Origin: Phenylobacterium sp. NIBR 498073 | Lineage (GTDB): Bacteria; Pseudomonadota; Alphaproteobacteria; Caulobacterales; Caulobacteraceae | Direction: 5' to 3' | Length of the DNA stretch: 64,000 nucleotides | Assembly (NCBI RefSeq): GCF_027286305.1 | Contig: NZ_CP114599.1 | Coordinates: 4,225,990-4,289,989, forward strand | Shown: positions 38,124 through 46,226 of the stretch, in pieces | Layout of the letters: the number at the start of each line of letters is the position of its first letter | Numbering within the stretch: the first letter of the stretch is position 1 | Made by a program: the position numbers and the translations under genes | Notes under the pieces: generated by a model | Told to the model about the DNA's origin: nothing | The model's database searches: none | The model's input: only the letters and a program-made list of their open reading frames with translations

Positions 38124-38783
38124 ATGCGGGTCAATCTTGAGGCCCGGGCCGCGGCGGCCGAGCAGCGCAAGGCGCAGACGCGCGAGCGCCTGCTCGACGC
38201 TGCGATCGCGGTGATCGGCGAAAAGGGCCCCGACGCCTGCTCGATCGAGGACTTCGTGGCCGCCGCCGACGTCTCGCGCGGGACGTTCTACAACTACTTC
38301 CCGACCGCCGAGGAACTGCTGCGCGCGGTGCGCCGCAAGATCACCGCGGCGCTGACCGCGGTGCTCGACGCGCGGCTGCCGGCCAGCATGTCGGTGTCGC
38401 TGCGCCTGGCCACCCGCCTGCACAGCTACATCCTGTCGGTCAGCCGCGACCCGGCCTGGGGTTGGATGACCGCCCGCCTGGACGCCTCGCGGCTGGAGCG
38501 GACCCCGGTGCTCGAGGCCAATCTCGACCTGATGTTCTACGAGGGCGTCTCGCGCGGCGAGTTCCGCGACATGGACCCGGCCGCCGTCCGCACCCTGGTG
38601 TTCGGCGCCAGCCGCATGGTCCAGCGCGACATCCTGATGGGCCTCTCCAGCCCCGAGCACGCCATCCAGGTGGTCGCCCTGGTGCTCAACGCCTGCGGCC
38701 GTCCCTACGAGTCGGCATTGGCCGTCAGCCGCGAGGGCGCCGCCGTCGCCCTGGAGATCCACGCCGTCCTCGACGCGGCCTGA
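38124..38783 (+). CDS. TetR/AcrR family transcriptional regulator
   Basis: 219 residues. Helix-turn-helix in residues about 20-65: TRERLLDAAIAVIGEKGPDACSIEDFVAAADVSRGTFYNYFPTAEELL. The C-terminal ligand domain is helical (LHSYILSVSRDPAWGWM, VFGASRMVQRDILMGLS). ATG at 38124 chosen because HTH spacing fits. Likely represses its own unit through the TGACAT palindromes; ligand unknown. Confidence 0.92.
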   Translation: MRVNLEARAAAAEQRKAQTRERLLDAAIAVIGEKGPDACSIEDFVAAADVSRGTFYNYFPTAEELLRAVRRKITAALTAVLDARLPASMSVSLRLATRLHSYILSVSRDPAWGWMTARLDASRLERTPVLEANLDLMFYEGVSRGEFRDMDPAAVRTLVFGASRMVQRDILMGLSSPEHAIQVVALVLNACGRPYESALAVSREGAAVALEIHAVLDAA

Positions 38784-38835
38784 CGTCACATTACGACCCT
38801 GTCATGTGACGTCGGTGCGGCTTGACCTTAAGGTC
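38782..38835. promoter_or_regulatory. Two palindromes between tetR and the M3 peptidase gene
   Basis: Inverted repeat GACGTCACAT / ATGTGACGTC (38782-38791, 38804-38813; 12-nt spacer) overlaps the tetR stop codon. A perfect 12-bp palindrome GACCTTAAGGTC follows at 38824-38835, 33 bases before the peptidase start codon. Neither is followed by a T run, so operator function for the peptidase promoter is more likely than termination. Confidence 0.5.
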
Positions 38836-38868
38836 GCCGGCTTCCGACCAATTTCTCCTGGAGTCCCC

Positions 38869-40992
38869 ATGAAACGGCGCACGTTCCTTGCCGCCTCCGG
38901 CGCGCTCGCCGCCGCCTCGGCCCTGCCGGCCGCCGCCTTCGCGCAAGGCGCCGCCGCGGCCAGCGCCCTGACCGCCGCATGGACCGGCCCCTTCGGCGGC
39001 GTTCCCGCCTTCGACAAGGTCGCCGTCGCCGACTTCCCCGCCGCCTACGAGCTGGCCATGAAGACCGAGCGGGGCGAGATCGACGCCATCGCCGCCAATC
39101 CGGCGCCGGCCGACTTCGACAACACCATCGCGGCGCTGGAGCGCTCGGGCGACCTGATCAACCGGGTCGGCATGTTCGGCGGCGTCTGGTCCTCGACCCT
39201 CTCGACCCCGGAGCTGCGCGCCCAGGAAAAGGTGCTGAACCCCAAGCTCGCCGCCCATAGCGACGAGACCCTGCAGAACGAGAAGCTCTTCGCGCGCATC
39301 GAGGCGGTCTATGAGGGCCGCGCCAAGCTGACCCCCGAGCAGCAGCGCCTGACCTGGGTCTACTGGAACCGCTTCGTGCGCGCCGGCGCCAAGCTGTCGC
39401 CCGCCGACAAGAAGCGCGTGGCCCAGATCAACCAGGAACTGGCGGCCCTGTTCACCAGCTTCAGCCAGAACCTGCTGGCCGACGAGACCGACTACGTCCT
39501 CTACCTGCGCACCGAGAGCGAGCTGGCCGGTCTGCCCGACGACGTCCGCGCCGCGGCCGCCGTCGCCGCCGAGGAGCGCGGCAAGAAGGGCGAGTGGGCG
39601 ATCCTCAACACCCGCTCGTCGATGGACCCGTTCCTGACCTATTCCAGCCGCCGCGACCTGCGCGAGAAGGTCTGGCGCACCTATTACAGCCGCGGCGACA
39701 ACGGCGACGCCAAGGACAACAACGCCAACATCAAGAAGATCCTGAAGCTGCGCTTCGAGCGCGCCCAGCTGCTCGGCTATGCGACCCACGCCCACTGGCG
39801 GCTGGAAGCGGCCATGGCCAAGACGCCGGAAGCGGCCATGGAGCTGATGACCCGCGTGTGGCCCTCGGCCATCGGCCGGGTCAAGGAAGAGGTCGCCGAG
39901 ATGCAGGCGATCGCCGACAAGGAACGGGCCGGCATCCGCATCGAGCCGTGGGACTATCGCTACTACGCCGAGAAGGTCCGGGCCGCGCGCTACGACCTCG
40001 ATATGAACCAGATCAAGCCGTACATGCAGCTGGAGAAGCTGCGCGAGGGCATGTTCTGGGCCGCCGGCGAGGTCTACGGCTTCGAGTTCGTGCAGGTCGC
40101 CGACATTCCGGTCGCCCACCCCGACATCCGCGTCTGGGAGGTCAGGAAGGCCGGCCAGCACATCGGCCTCTGGTACTTCGACCCCTATGCGCGGGCGGGC
40201 AAGCGCTCGGGCGCCTGGATGAACGCCTATCGCCGCCAGGAAAGGTTCGACAGGCCGATCACCACGATCGTCTCGAACAACTCGAACTTCGTGAAGGGCG
40301 CGCCCGGCGAGCCGGTGCTGATCTCCTGGGACGACGCCGAGACCATGTTCCACGAGTTCGGCCACGCCATCCACGGCCTGAACTCCGACGTGAACTATCC
40401 TTCGCTGGCCGGCACCGCGGTGCCGCGCGACTACGTCGAGTTCCCCAGCCAGATCAACGAGCACTGGCTGCCGACCCAGCAGGTGCTGAGCAAGTACGCC
40501 CTGCACCACAAGACCGGCGCCCCGATCCCGCAGGCGCTGGTCGACAGGCTGGAAAAGGCCAAGACCTTCCGCCAGGGCTTCGACGTCACCGAGTACCTGT
40601 CCTCGGCCCTGATCGACATGAAGCTGCACCTGGCCGGCGGCGCCGACATCGACCCCGACGCCTTCGAGCGCGACGAGCTGGCCAAGCTCGGCATGCCGAG
40701 CGAAGTGGTCATGCGCCACCGCACCCCGCAGTTCGGCCACGTCTTCGCCTCGGACGGCTACTCGGCCGGCTACTACAGCTACCTGTGGTCGGAGACCCTG
40801 GCCCTCGACGTCGTCGACGCGTTCAAGAGCGCGCCGGGCGGCATGTACGACAAGGCGATGGCGACGAAGCTGCACGACAACGTCATGAGCGTCGGCAACT
40901 CCATCGATCCGGCGATCGCCTACCGCACCCTGATGGGCCGCGACGTCGACGTGAAGGCCTACCTGCGCGACAAGGGCTTCCCGACCGCCTGA
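38869..40992 (+). CDS. M3 family oligopeptidase / peptidyl-dipeptidase (Tat-exported)
   Basis: 707 residues. A twin-arginine signal (MKRRTFLAASGALAAASALPA) leads to a large helical metallopeptidase with the zinc motif FHEFGHAIHGL near residue 490 and, further on, FPSQINEHW and YLSSALIDMKLH, typical of Dcp/OpdA-type M3 enzymes. It cleaves short peptides, here probably periplasmic. Monocistronic, preceded by two palindromes. Confidence 0.94.
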   Translation: MKRRTFLAASGALAAASALPAAAFAQGAAAASALTAAWTGPFGGVPAFDKVAVADFPAAYELAMKTERGEIDAIAANPAPADFDNTIAALERSGDLINRVGMFGGVWSSTLSTPELRAQEKVLNPKLAAHSDETLQNEKLFARIEAVYEGRAKLTPEQQRLTWVYWNRFVRAGAKLSPADKKRVAQINQELAALFTSFSQNLLADETDYVLYLRTESELAGLPDDVRAAAAVAAEERGKKGEWAILNTRSSMDPFLTYSSRRDLREKVWRTYYSRGDNGDAKDNNANIKKILKLRFERAQLLGYATHAHWRLEAAMAKTPEAAMELMTRVWPSAIGRVKEEVAEMQAIADKERAGIRIEPWDYRYYAEKVRAARYDLDMNQIKPYMQLEKLREGMFWAAGEVYGFEFVQVADIPVAHPDIRVWEVRKAGQHIGLWYFDPYARAGKRSGAWMNAYRRQERFDRPITTIVSNNSNFVKGAPGEPVLISWDDAETMFHEFGHAIHGLNSDVNYPSLAGTAVPRDYVEFPSQINEHWLPTQQVLSKYALHHKTGAPIPQALVDRLEKAKTFRQGFDVTEYLSSALIDMKLHLAGGADIDPDAFERDELAKLGMPSEVVMRHRTPQFGHVFASDGYSAGYYSYLWSETLALDVVDAFKSAPGGMYDKAMATKLHDNVMSVGNSIDPAIAYRTLMGRDVDVKAYLRDKGFPTA

Positions 40993-41037
40993 CGGCGGCA
41001 GGCCGCAGCTCGGCTCGCGCCGGGCTGCGGCGACCTG

Positions 41038-41490
41038 CTACTGGCCTTCCCGCGGCTTTTCGGCGGTCTTCACCGCGCAGCCCTTGTAGGTCGTCCCGCC
41101 CAGCGCGACCTCGGCGGCCAGCGGATAGGTCAGGTCCGACATGCCGTCCGAGCAGCCGGCCTGCTCGCTCAGCGTGACCTTGATCGGCCGCGGCCCGTCG
41201 GCGCTCTCCCAGACCGCCTTGCCGCCATCGACCACCCCGCCCTTGTTCGGGAAGGCGATATTGGCCTCGGGGGTCGAGAACTCGATCTGCCCCTCGCGGA
41301 TCTTCACCGCCCAGAACGGCTCGGTCCCGTGGGCGTCCAGGTCGCCCTGGAACGCCGCGGGCAGCGCGGCCGCAGGAGCCGGGGCCGGAGCCGGCGCGTC
41401 GGCCGGCGGCTGGGCCACCGACCCGTCGGGCGCCTGCGGCTGGCAGGCGGTCAGGGCGACGGCGGCGAGGGCCAGGAGAACGGCGCGCAT
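41038..41490 (-). CDS. COG3650-like lipoprotein (copy A)
   Basis: 150 residues. Lipobox AVALTAC (Cys 16), an Ala/Pro linker, then HGTEPFWAVKI, CSDGMSDLTYPLAAEVALGGTTYKGCA. The GxEPFW and CSDGMSDxxYPxxAxV...GCA marks belong to an uncharacterised lipoprotein domain (COG3650). It is the downstream copy of a tandem pair with the next gene. Function unknown. Confidence 0.82.
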   Translation of the reverse strand: MRAVLLALAAVALTACQPQAPDGSVAQPPADAPAPAPAPAAALPAAFQGDLDAHGTEPFWAVKIREGQIEFSTPEANIAFPNKGGVVDGGKAVWESADGPRPIKVTLSEQAGCSDGMSDLTYPLAAEVALGGTTYKGCAVKTAEKPREGQ

Positions 41491-41507
41491 GGTGAGGTTC
41501 CTTTTCG

Positions 41508-41930
41508 CTAGTGATCGGCCGCCCGGCCCTGCAGGCGCGAGGCGCAGCCCTGCAGAGTCGTCTCGCCGAGCGTGACCATGGCCACATACGGATAGAGCAG
41601 GTCGGAGGTTCCGTCCCGGCATTGCCCTTCGTCCAGCAGGGTGACGATCAGGGCCTGGCCGTCCACGGTCGTCGACCAGACCGCGTTGGGCTCCTCGCCG
41701 AGCATGCCGGGATTGTCGACCACCACGGGAGCATGCCCCTCCAGTTTCAGGGTCAGCTTGTCGGCGCGGATCGTCAGCGACCACGGCGGGCGCATGCCGG
41801 TCGCGTTTATATCCCCCACGAAGGGGTTCTCCGGCGGCGGCGGCTCGTCGATGCGCGCATCGTCGCCACCCTGCCGCTGGCAGGCGCTCAGCGCCAGGAT
41901 GGCGGCTGCGGCAATGAGGGCGCGGCGCAT
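41508..41930 (-). CDS. COG3650-like lipoprotein (copy B)
   Basis: 140 residues. Lipobox LALSAC (Cys 17), then MRPPWSLTIRADKLTL and CRDGTSDLLYPYVAMVTLGETTLQGCA, a diverged version of copy A. The conserved EPFW has become RPPW and DGMSD has become DGTSD. It lies 17 bp upstream of copy A and is divergent from the methyltransferase gene. An ATG six codons further upstream (41948) is an alternative start. Confidence 0.78.
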   Translation of the reverse strand: MRRALIAAAAILALSACQRQGGDDARIDEPPPPENPFVGDINATGMRPPWSLTIRADKLTLKLEGHAPVVVDNPGMLGEEPNAVWSTTVDGQALIVTLLDEGQCRDGTSDLLYPYVAMVTLGETTLQGCASRLQGRAADH

Positions 41931-41969
41931 GATGGCGTCCGTACACATGACGGTTAGACTTCCCTGCAG

Positions 41970-43097
41970 ATGAGTCGGGCGCTTTCCTTCTACGAATTTT
42001 TCGCCGGCGGCGGCATGGCCCGCCTCGGCCTGGGGCCGGCGTGGACCTGCGCCTTCGCCAATGACTTCGATCCCCTGAAGGCGGCGACCTATCGCGCCAA
42101 CTTCGAGGGCGCCGCCGAGCATTTCCACGAGGGCGACGTCTGGGCGATCGATCCGACCGCCCTGCCGCCGCACGCCGATCTCGCCTGGGCCTCCTCGCCC
42201 TGCCAGGACTTCAGCCTCGCCGGCGCCCGCGCGGGCCTCGCCGGCGGACGCTCCTCGGCCTTCTTCGGCTTCTGGCGGCTGATCCAGGCGCTGGGCGAGG
42301 CCGCCCCCCGCGCCGTGGTCATCGAGAACGTCAGCGGCCTGCTCACCTCGCACGGCGGGGCCGACTTCACCGCCCTCTGCCAGGCGCTGGCGGACCAGGG
42401 CTACGCCTTCGGGGCGCTGGAGATCGACGCCGCCCGCTTCACCCCGCAATCGCGGCCGCGGGTCTTCGTGATCGCCACCCGCGCGCCGCCCGCGCCCGGC
42501 CTGACCGGCGAGAGCCCGTTCCAGACCCGCGCGGTGCGTGAGGCCCACGCCCGGCTGCCCGAGCACCTGGCCCGACGCTGGATCTGGTGGCGCGGCGCGG
42601 CGCCCGCCGCCCGCAACACCGACCTCGCCGCCCTGTTGGAGCCCGACGACGCCGTCGCCTGGCGCGCGCCCGACAAGACCGCCGCGCTGCTGGCGCTGAT
42701 GGCCCCGCAGCACCTGGCCAAGATCGAGGTCGCGCGGCGCACCGGCGCCCGCCAGGTCGGCGCGGTCTTCCGGCGGATGCGGGTCGAGAACGGCCAGCGG
42801 GTGCAGCGCGCGGAGGTCCGCTTCGACGGCCTGGCCGGCTGCCTGCGCACCCCGCGCGGCGGCTCCTCGCGCCAGACCCTGGTGGTGGTCGAGCACGGCC
42901 AGGTCCGCAGCCGCCTGGTCTCGCCGCGCGAAGGCGCCCGGCTGATGGGCCTGCCGGACGGCTACGCCCTGCCGCCCGCCGCCACCGGCGCCCTGCACGT
43001 GGTCGGCGACGGGGTCGTGGTCCCTGTGGTCCGCTGGCTGTCCGAGCAGATCCTCGAACCGTTGCTCGCCCGCCAGGCGGCCGTCGCCGCCGAATAG
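41970..43097 (+). CDS. C5-cytosine DNA methyltransferase (Dcm-type)
   Basis: 375 residues. Motif I FFAGGGMARLGLG (10-22), motif IV SSPCQDFSLAG with catalytic Cys78, motif VI VIENVSG (Glu119), motif VIII TPQSRPRVF (159-166). Motif IX (GCLRTPRGGSSRQTL) and a weak motif X follow. The target-recognition region (about 170-275) is short. It transfers a methyl group from AdoMet to C5 of cytosine in a defined sequence. No restriction endonuclease is adjacent, but a Vsr repair endonuclease lies 2.3 kb downstream. Confidence 0.93.
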   Translation: MSRALSFYEFFAGGGMARLGLGPAWTCAFANDFDPLKAATYRANFEGAAEHFHEGDVWAIDPTALPPHADLAWASSPCQDFSLAGARAGLAGGRSSAFFGFWRLIQALGEAAPRAVVIENVSGLLTSHGGADFTALCQALADQGYAFGALEIDAARFTPQSRPRVFVIATRAPPAPGLTGESPFQTRAVREAHARLPEHLARRWIWWRGAAPAARNTDLAALLEPDDAVAWRAPDKTAALLALMAPQHLAKIEVARRTGARQVGAVFRRMRVENGQRVQRAEVRFDGLAGCLRTPRGGSSRQTLVVVEHGQVRSRLVSPREGARLMGLPDGYALPPAATGALHVVGDGVVVPVVRWLSEQILEPLLARQAAVAAE

Positions 43098-43186
43098 CCA
43101 GGCTGGCGCACGAAACAGAAGAAGTGCGCTTCCAAATCTCCACTGGGCGCTTAGGTTGGCGGCACAGCTAAACCGACGAGAGAGCC

Positions 43187-44167
43187 ATGGCCGACTCCAC
43201 CTACGACGCAGCCCGCTACAAGCGTTCCGGCCGCGGCAAGATCTTCGATTCCGTCATCGACCTGATCGGCGACACCCCGCTGGTCCGCCTGCCGAACCTG
43301 ACCAAGGCGCTGAAGCCCAAGGGCGAGGTCGTCGCCAAGCTCGAGTTCTTCAACCCGCTGGCCTCGGTCAAGGACCGCATCGGCGTGGCGATGATCGAAT
43401 GGCTGGAAGCGACCGGCAAGCTGAAGCCCGGCGGCTCGATCGTCGAGCCGACCAGCGGCAACACCGGCATCGCGCTGGCCTTCGTCGCCGCCTCCAAGGG
43501 CTATCCGATCACCCTGGTCATGCCGGAAAGCATGTCGATCGAGCGTCGCAAGATGCTGCTGATCCTCGGCGCCAAGCTCGAGCTGACCCCGGCCGAGCGC
43601 GGCATGGCCGGCGCCGTCGCCCGCGCCCGCGAGATCGTCGAGGCCACCCCCGGCGCGGTGATGCCCCAGCAGTTCGACAACGAGGCCAACCCGCTCATCC
43701 ACCGGGTCTCGACCGCCGAGGAAATCTGGAACGACACCGACGGCAAGGTCGACGCGGTGATCTCCGGCGTCGGCACCGGCGGCACCATCACCGGCATCGG
43801 CCAGGTGCTGAAGGCCCGCAAGCCGTCGGTGAAGATGGTCGCGGTCGAGCCCGAGGCCTCGCCCGTGCTCTCGGGCGGCCAACCGGCCCCGCACAAGATC
43901 CAGGGCATCGGCGCGGGCTTCGTGCCCTCGATCCTCGACCGCGGCGTGATCGACGAGATCATCCAGGTGTCGAACGACGACAGCTTCGCCATGGCCCGCC
44001 GCGTGGCCAAGGAAGAGGGCCTGCCGGTCGGCATCTCGTCGGGCGCGGCCCTGACCGCCGCCTTCGACCTGGCCTCGCGCGACGAATATGCGGGCAAGCT
44101 GATCGTGGCGATCATCCCCAGCTTCGCCGAGCGCTACCTCTCCACCGCGCTGTTCGAAGGGCTCTAA
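43187..44167 (+). CDS. cysK: Cysteine synthase A
   Basis: 326 residues of a PLP beta-family enzyme: [17 protein letters not shown] opening, PLP lysine in [11 protein letters not shown], substrate loop [10 protein letters not shown], and glycine-rich [12 protein letters not shown]. It makes cysteine from O-acetylserine and sulfide. It lies 89 bp after the methyltransferase and 4 bp before the FAD monooxygenase reading frame. Confidence 0.96.
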   Translation: MADSTYDAARYKRSGRGKIFDSVIDLIGDTPLVRLPNLTKALKPKGEVVAKLEFFNPLASVKDRIGVAMIEWLEATGKLKPGGSIVEPTSGNTGIALAFVAASKGYPITLVMPESMSIERRKMLLILGAKLELTPAERGMAGAVARAREIVEATPGAVMPQQFDNEANPLIHRVSTAEEIWNDTDGKVDAVISGVGTGGTITGIGQVLKARKPSVKMVAVEPEASPVLSGGQPAPHKIQGIGAGFVPSILDRGVIDEIIQVSNDDSFAMARRVAKEEGLPVGISSGAALTAAFDLASRDEYAGKLIVAIIPSFAERYLSTALFEGL

Positions 44168-44171
44168 GCCC

Positions 44172-45362
44172 CTGAGGATCGCGGTCGTCGGATGCGGCGT
44201 CGCCGGCATGGCGGCGGCGCGCGCCCTGGCGCGCAAAGGTCATGCGGTGACCTTGCTGGAGGCGTTCCAGCAGCCGCGTCCGCTCGGCTCGGGGCTGCTC
44301 CTGCAGCCCTCGGGCCTGGCGGCCCTGCGCCAACTGGGCCTCGCCGAGCAGGTCGTCGCCCGCGGCGCGCGGGTCGAGCGGCTGGATGGCCGCGACCTGC
44401 GCGGCCGGCTCATCATGGATATGCGCTACGCCGACTGGCGGCCGGACGCCTTCGGGGTCGGCGTGCATCGCGCCACTCTGTTCGACATTCTGCATGACGG
44501 GCTGGAGAGCGCCGGCGTCGCGCTGCGCACCGGCGTCGACGTGGCGAGCTTCGAGCACGGCGCCGCCCCGGTCCTGGTCGATACGGCCGGCGCGCGCCAC
44601 GGCCCCTTCGACCTGGTGGTCGTGGCCGACGGCTCGGCCTCGCGCCTGCGCGCGCAGCTGCGCCCAGGCGCCAAGGCCCCGGTCTATCCTTGGGGCGCGG
44701 TCTGGGCCAACGCCGGCGACGAGGCCGGCGCCTTCGCCGGGTCGCTTTCCCAGCGCTATGATCGCGCCTCCACCATGATGGGCGTGCTGCCGATCGGGCG
44801 CGGTCCTGACGGCGGGCGGGCCGAATTGGTCAGCTTCTTCTGGTCCTTGCCGGTGACGCAGATGGACGGGTTTCTCAGCGGCGACCTGGCGGAGTGGCGC
44901 CGGCGCGCGGTCGCCATGTGGCCGCAGGCCGCGCCGATCATCGAGCAGTTCCAGGACCCGGCGCAGTTCTCCCGCGCCAGCTATCGCGATGTCCGGGTCG
45001 GCCGCTGGTCGCAAGGCCCGTTCGTGCTGATCGGCGACGCCGCCCATGGGACCAGCCCCCAGCTCGGCCAGGGCGCGAACATGGGGATCATCGACGCCGT
45101 CGAGCTGGCCGAGCGGCTGGGCGAGGACGCCCCGCGTTCGGTCCGCGGCTTCCAGGCCGCGCGCCGCCGCCACGCCGGGCTCTACCAGTTCATGTCGCGC
45201 TGGCTGACGCCGATGTTCCAGTCCGGCGGCTGGCTGGGCCCCTTCGTCCGCGACGCGGTCTTCACGCCGATGTCCAAGGCGCCGGGCGGCCGCCAGATCG
45301 CCGCGCGGGTGCTGACCGGGACCCTGCGCCTGGGCCGAACCCCGAAAGGCCTGCGGCCGTGA
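44172..45362 (+). CDS. FAD-dependent monooxygenase (PHBH-like), apparent CTG start
   Basis: About 396 residues. The dinucleotide-binding motif VVGCGVAGMAAARAL begins 12 codons upstream of the first ATG (44208); that ATG would remove the GxGxxG, so the true start is most likely the CTG at 44172, with GAAGGG some 11 bases earlier inside the cysK end. GDAAHGTSPQLGQGANMGIIDA is the second FAD motif. Substrate unknown. It starts 4 bp after cysK and overlaps vsr by 4 bp. Confidence 0.85.
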   Translation: MRIAVVGCGVAGMAAARALARKGHAVTLLEAFQQPRPLGSGLLLQPSGLAALRQLGLAEQVVARGARVERLDGRDLRGRLIMDMRYADWRPDAFGVGVHRATLFDILHDGLESAGVALRTGVDVASFEHGAAPVLVDTAGARHGPFDLVVVADGSASRLRAQLRPGAKAPVYPWGAVWANAGDEAGAFAGSLSQRYDRASTMMGVLPIGRGPDGGRAELVSFFWSLPVTQMDGFLSGDLAEWRRRAVAMWPQAAPIIEQFQDPAQFSRASYRDVRVGRWSQGPFVLIGDAAHGTSPQLGQGANMGIIDAVELAERLGEDAPRSVRGFQAARRRHAGLYQFMSRWLTPMFQSGGWLGPFVRDAVFTPMSKAPGGRQIAARVLTGTLRLGRTPKGLRP

Positions 45363-45814
45363 GCGACGTCTTCACCCCCGAAAAACGCTCGGCGGTGATG
45401 GCCCGCGTGAAGGGCAAGAACACCACGCCCGAGCTCAAGGTGCGCAAGGCGCTGACCGCGCTCGGCGCCCGTTACCGCCTCAACCGCAAGGACCTGCCCG
45501 GCACGCCCGACATCGTCCTGCCGGGGCGGCGGCTGGCGATCTTCGTGCACGGCTGCTTCTGGCACGGCCACGACTGCCCGCGCGGCGCGCGGACGCCCAA
45601 GGCCAACCGGGAATACTGGACCGCCAAGGTCGCCCGCAACGTCGCCCGCGATCAGCGCACCTCGGGCGAGCTGTCGGCCGCCGGCTGGCGCGTCGAGACC
45701 CTCTGGGAGTGCGAGCTGAAGGACGGCGCGGCGCTGAGCGAGCGGCTACAGCGCCTCCTCCAACAAACCCCGCTCACCCCACGCTCACCTCGGTCTTCAC
45801 CGAATTGGCGATGA
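45359..45814 (+). CDS. vsr: Very short patch repair endonuclease Vsr
   Basis: 151 residues from a GTG start overlapping the FAD monooxygenase stop (GTGA). MARVKGKNTTPELKVRKAL, the catalytic Asp51 in GTPDIVLPG, and IFVHGCFWHGHDC (His64, Cys66, His69, Cys73) are as in E. coli Vsr. It nicks T:G mismatches arising from deamination of 5-methylcytosine. Its last 41 bp overlap the convergent osmC-like gene. Confidence 0.95.
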   Translation: MSDVFTPEKRSAVMARVKGKNTTPELKVRKALTALGARYRLNRKDLPGTPDIVLPGRRLAIFVHGCFWHGHDCPRGARTPKANREYWTAKVARNVARDQRTSGELSAAGWRVETLWECELKDGAALSERLQRLLQQTPLTPRSPRSSPNWR

Positions 45815-46226
45815 AGCACTCCTCGTGCGCTTCGTGGTGCAGATGGGCCAGCATCTCGGCATTGGGCGCCTCGCCGTCCCACTCGATCTTCGGCGACAGC
45901 GTCACCTTGGTGACCGCCATCTTGCCCGGCGCGATCTCCTCCATGATCCCGCTGGCGTGGTCGCGATAGGAGGTGACCACGAACCCGGCCAGCCGCGCCT
46001 TATGCAGGAAGGTCAGCATGTGGCAGTTCGACAGCGCCGCCACGAACATCTCTTCCGGGTCGACCGCCTCCTGCACCGCCCACTTGCCGACCACGTGCGG
46101 CGAGGCCGAGGCCGGCACGATCAGCCCGCCGTCAAAGCTGATCACATGGCCGCGGCTGTAGCGGCCCTTGGCGAAATCCTCGCCCTCGCGCAGGCTCCAG
46201 GCGACGTCGGCGGTGTAGGCGGCCAT
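45774..46226 (-). CDS. OsmC family peroxiredoxin-like protein
   Basis: 150 residues. The two conserved cysteines are in FVAALSNCHML (about residue 68) and HEECFIANSV (about 137). FSRG-like RGHVISFDGG and PHVVGKWAVQEAVDPEEMFVAA are family features. OsmC proteins reduce organic hydroperoxides. It overlaps the upstream acyl-CoA dehydrogenase gene by one base, and its 3' end overlaps vsr. Confidence 0.92.
   Translation of the reverse strand: MAAYTADVAWSLREGEDFAKGRYSRGHVISFDGGLIVPASASPHVVGKWAVQEAVDPEEMFVAALSNCHMLTFLHKARLAGFVVTSYRDHASGIMEEIAPGKMAVTKVTLSPKIEWDGEAPNAEMLAHLHHEAHEECFIANSVKTEVSVG

Noticed and set aside
38791..40875. A 694-codon open frame antisense to the M3 peptidase
   Set aside because: Shadow of a well-supported gene; composition typical of reverse-strand translation in GC-rich DNA.
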